A DNA stretch of 6,741 nt from Vitreoscilla sp. GTDB taxonomy: Bacteria > Pseudomonadota > Gammaproteobacteria > Burkholderiales > Burkholderiaceae. This document shows positions 6,305-6,741 of this stretch, piece after piece. Each line of letters begins with the position of its first letter. The stretch's first letter is position 1. The notes under the pieces were generated by a model. The model was given only the letters and a program-made list of their open reading frames with translations. It searched no databases and had not been told where the DNA came from. The position numbers and the translations under genes are program-made. The stretch lies in NCBI GenBank assembly GCA_014378125.1, contig JACMOG010000541.1, positions 1 to 6,741 on the forward strand, written 5' to 3'.

Positions 6305-6353
6305 GGTCTCGCTTACCCACAAATACCGCCGGGGGCACCACGGCCCGGCAAGC

Positions 6354-6359
6354 GAGGAG
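6354..6359 (+). promoter_or_regulatory. Strong ribosome binding site of the chemotaxis-type gene
   Basis: GAGGAG lies five bases before ATG 6365, a near-ideal Shine-Dalgarno. It is the strongest ribosome site in the window and settles the start of the following partial gene. Confidence 0.75.
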
Positions 6360-6364
6360 ACCGC

Positions 6365-6741
6365 ATGTTCAGTCGCCGGCCACCGCAGCCGCCCATCGTG
6401 ACGACCCCCGTCGAATCGCAGCCCGACTTCGCCGGTGCCATCCGCAGCATCGCCACGCAGGCGGCCGAGCTGGGCCGCGGCGCCGCCGAGCTCGACGGCG
6501 TCATCGAGGACGTGGTCGCGGCCAGCAGCGGCCAGGTGACCGAGATCGGGCAGCTCGCCGCCGACATGCAGGCGATGGTGCAGTCCAACCGCGCCATCGA
6601 GGCCAGCGGCGGCGCCAGCCGCGTGGCCATGGGCCAGGCCCGCGAGGCCGTCGCGCAGGTGGGCGAGGGCGTGCTGGGCGAGGTCACCTCGCTGCGCGAC
6701 GTGGGGCGCGCGGCCGCCGGCATCACCCAGGTCGCGCTGCA
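6365..6741 (+). CDS. Methyl-accepting chemotaxis-type signalling protein, N-terminal part (3' end outside window)
   Basis: The first 125 residues of a gene that runs off the window. After a short Arg/Pro-rich start (MFSRRPPQPP) the protein becomes a long Ala/Glu/Val-rich helix with heptad-like spacing: 'IRSIATQAAELGRGAAELDGVI', then 'VTEIGQLAADMQAMVQSNRAIE', then 'LGEVTSLRDVGRAAAGITQVAL'. The end corresponds to the stretch 'I..I..IA.QT.LLALNA' that leads into the signalling hairpin of methyl-accepting chemotaxis proteins, which would follow directly past base 6741. There is no signal peptide or membrane segment, so it is a soluble, cytoplasmic type; any PAS or other sensory domain must come later. 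Such proteins dimerise as coiled coils and act on a CheA/CheW kinase complex. The helix is Ala/Gly-rich, so the family call depends on the unseen part. Nothing ties it functionally to the sugar operon upstream. Confidence 0.6.
   Translation, partial: MFSRRPPQPPIVTTPVESQPDFAGAIRSIATQAAELGRGAAELDGVIEDVVAASSGQVTEIGQLAADMQAMVQSNRAIEASGGASRVAMGQAREAVAQVGEGVLGEVTSLRDVGRAAAGITQVAL

Noticed and set aside
1..6741. tRNA, rRNA, CRISPR arrays, insertion sequences or phage genes
   Set aside because: None seen on either strand; nearly all the window is coding and the gaps are short.

Overview
The window is a strongly GC-rich stretch with GC-ending codons throughout. It comes from a Gram-negative bacterium, because it encodes a large outer-membrane TonB-dependent receptor. 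The gene style (a TonB-Xanth-Caul type receptor, a ROK sugar kinase, a NagX/DUF5009-type membrane acyltransferase and a soluble chemotaxis-type protein) fits a betaproteobacterium of the order Burkholderiales, possibly the Roseateles/Mitsuaria group. A xanthomonad-like gammaproteobacterium is the main alternative. This placement is inference; no rRNA or other marker gene is present.

Layout, all on the + strand. Positions 1-421 hold the 3' part of a ROK-family sugar kinase. Five bases later, 427-2145 is a glycoside hydrolase family 9 enzyme with an N-terminal Ig-like domain and no signal peptide. After a 35-base gap with a perfect hairpin (2135-2160) that contains the hydrolase stop codon, 2181-4967 encodes a TonB-dependent receptor. 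The next gene, 4964-6157, starts on a GTG that overlaps the receptor stop codon and encodes a polytopic membrane protein of the HGSNAT/NagX (DUF5009) family. The 207 bases at 6158-6364 hold tandem hairpins, a REP-like palindrome and a plausible sigma-70 promoter. From 6365 to the window end is the start of a soluble, coiled-coil, methyl-accepting chemotaxis-type protein, which belongs to a different transcription unit.

The first four genes read as one operon for taking up and breaking down an amino-sugar oligosaccharide. The receptor would bring oligosaccharides across the outer membrane, the cytoplasmic GH9 enzyme would release monosaccharides, and the ROK kinase would phosphorylate them. 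The NagX-like protein would handle glucosamine at the inner membrane, possibly by acetylating it with cytoplasmic acetyl-CoA. The GH9 enzyme departs from classical cellulases at both active-site regions (Asp-Ala-Ser-Gly-Asp in place of Asp-Ala-Gly-Asp, and no His-His-Arg motif). Together with the NagX neighbour, this points to exo-beta-D-glucosaminidase activity on chitosan or partly deacetylated chitin oligomers rather than to cellulose. That assignment is inference and the substrate is untested. The inner-membrane permease, the regulator and any secreted chitosanase or chitinase would lie outside the window.
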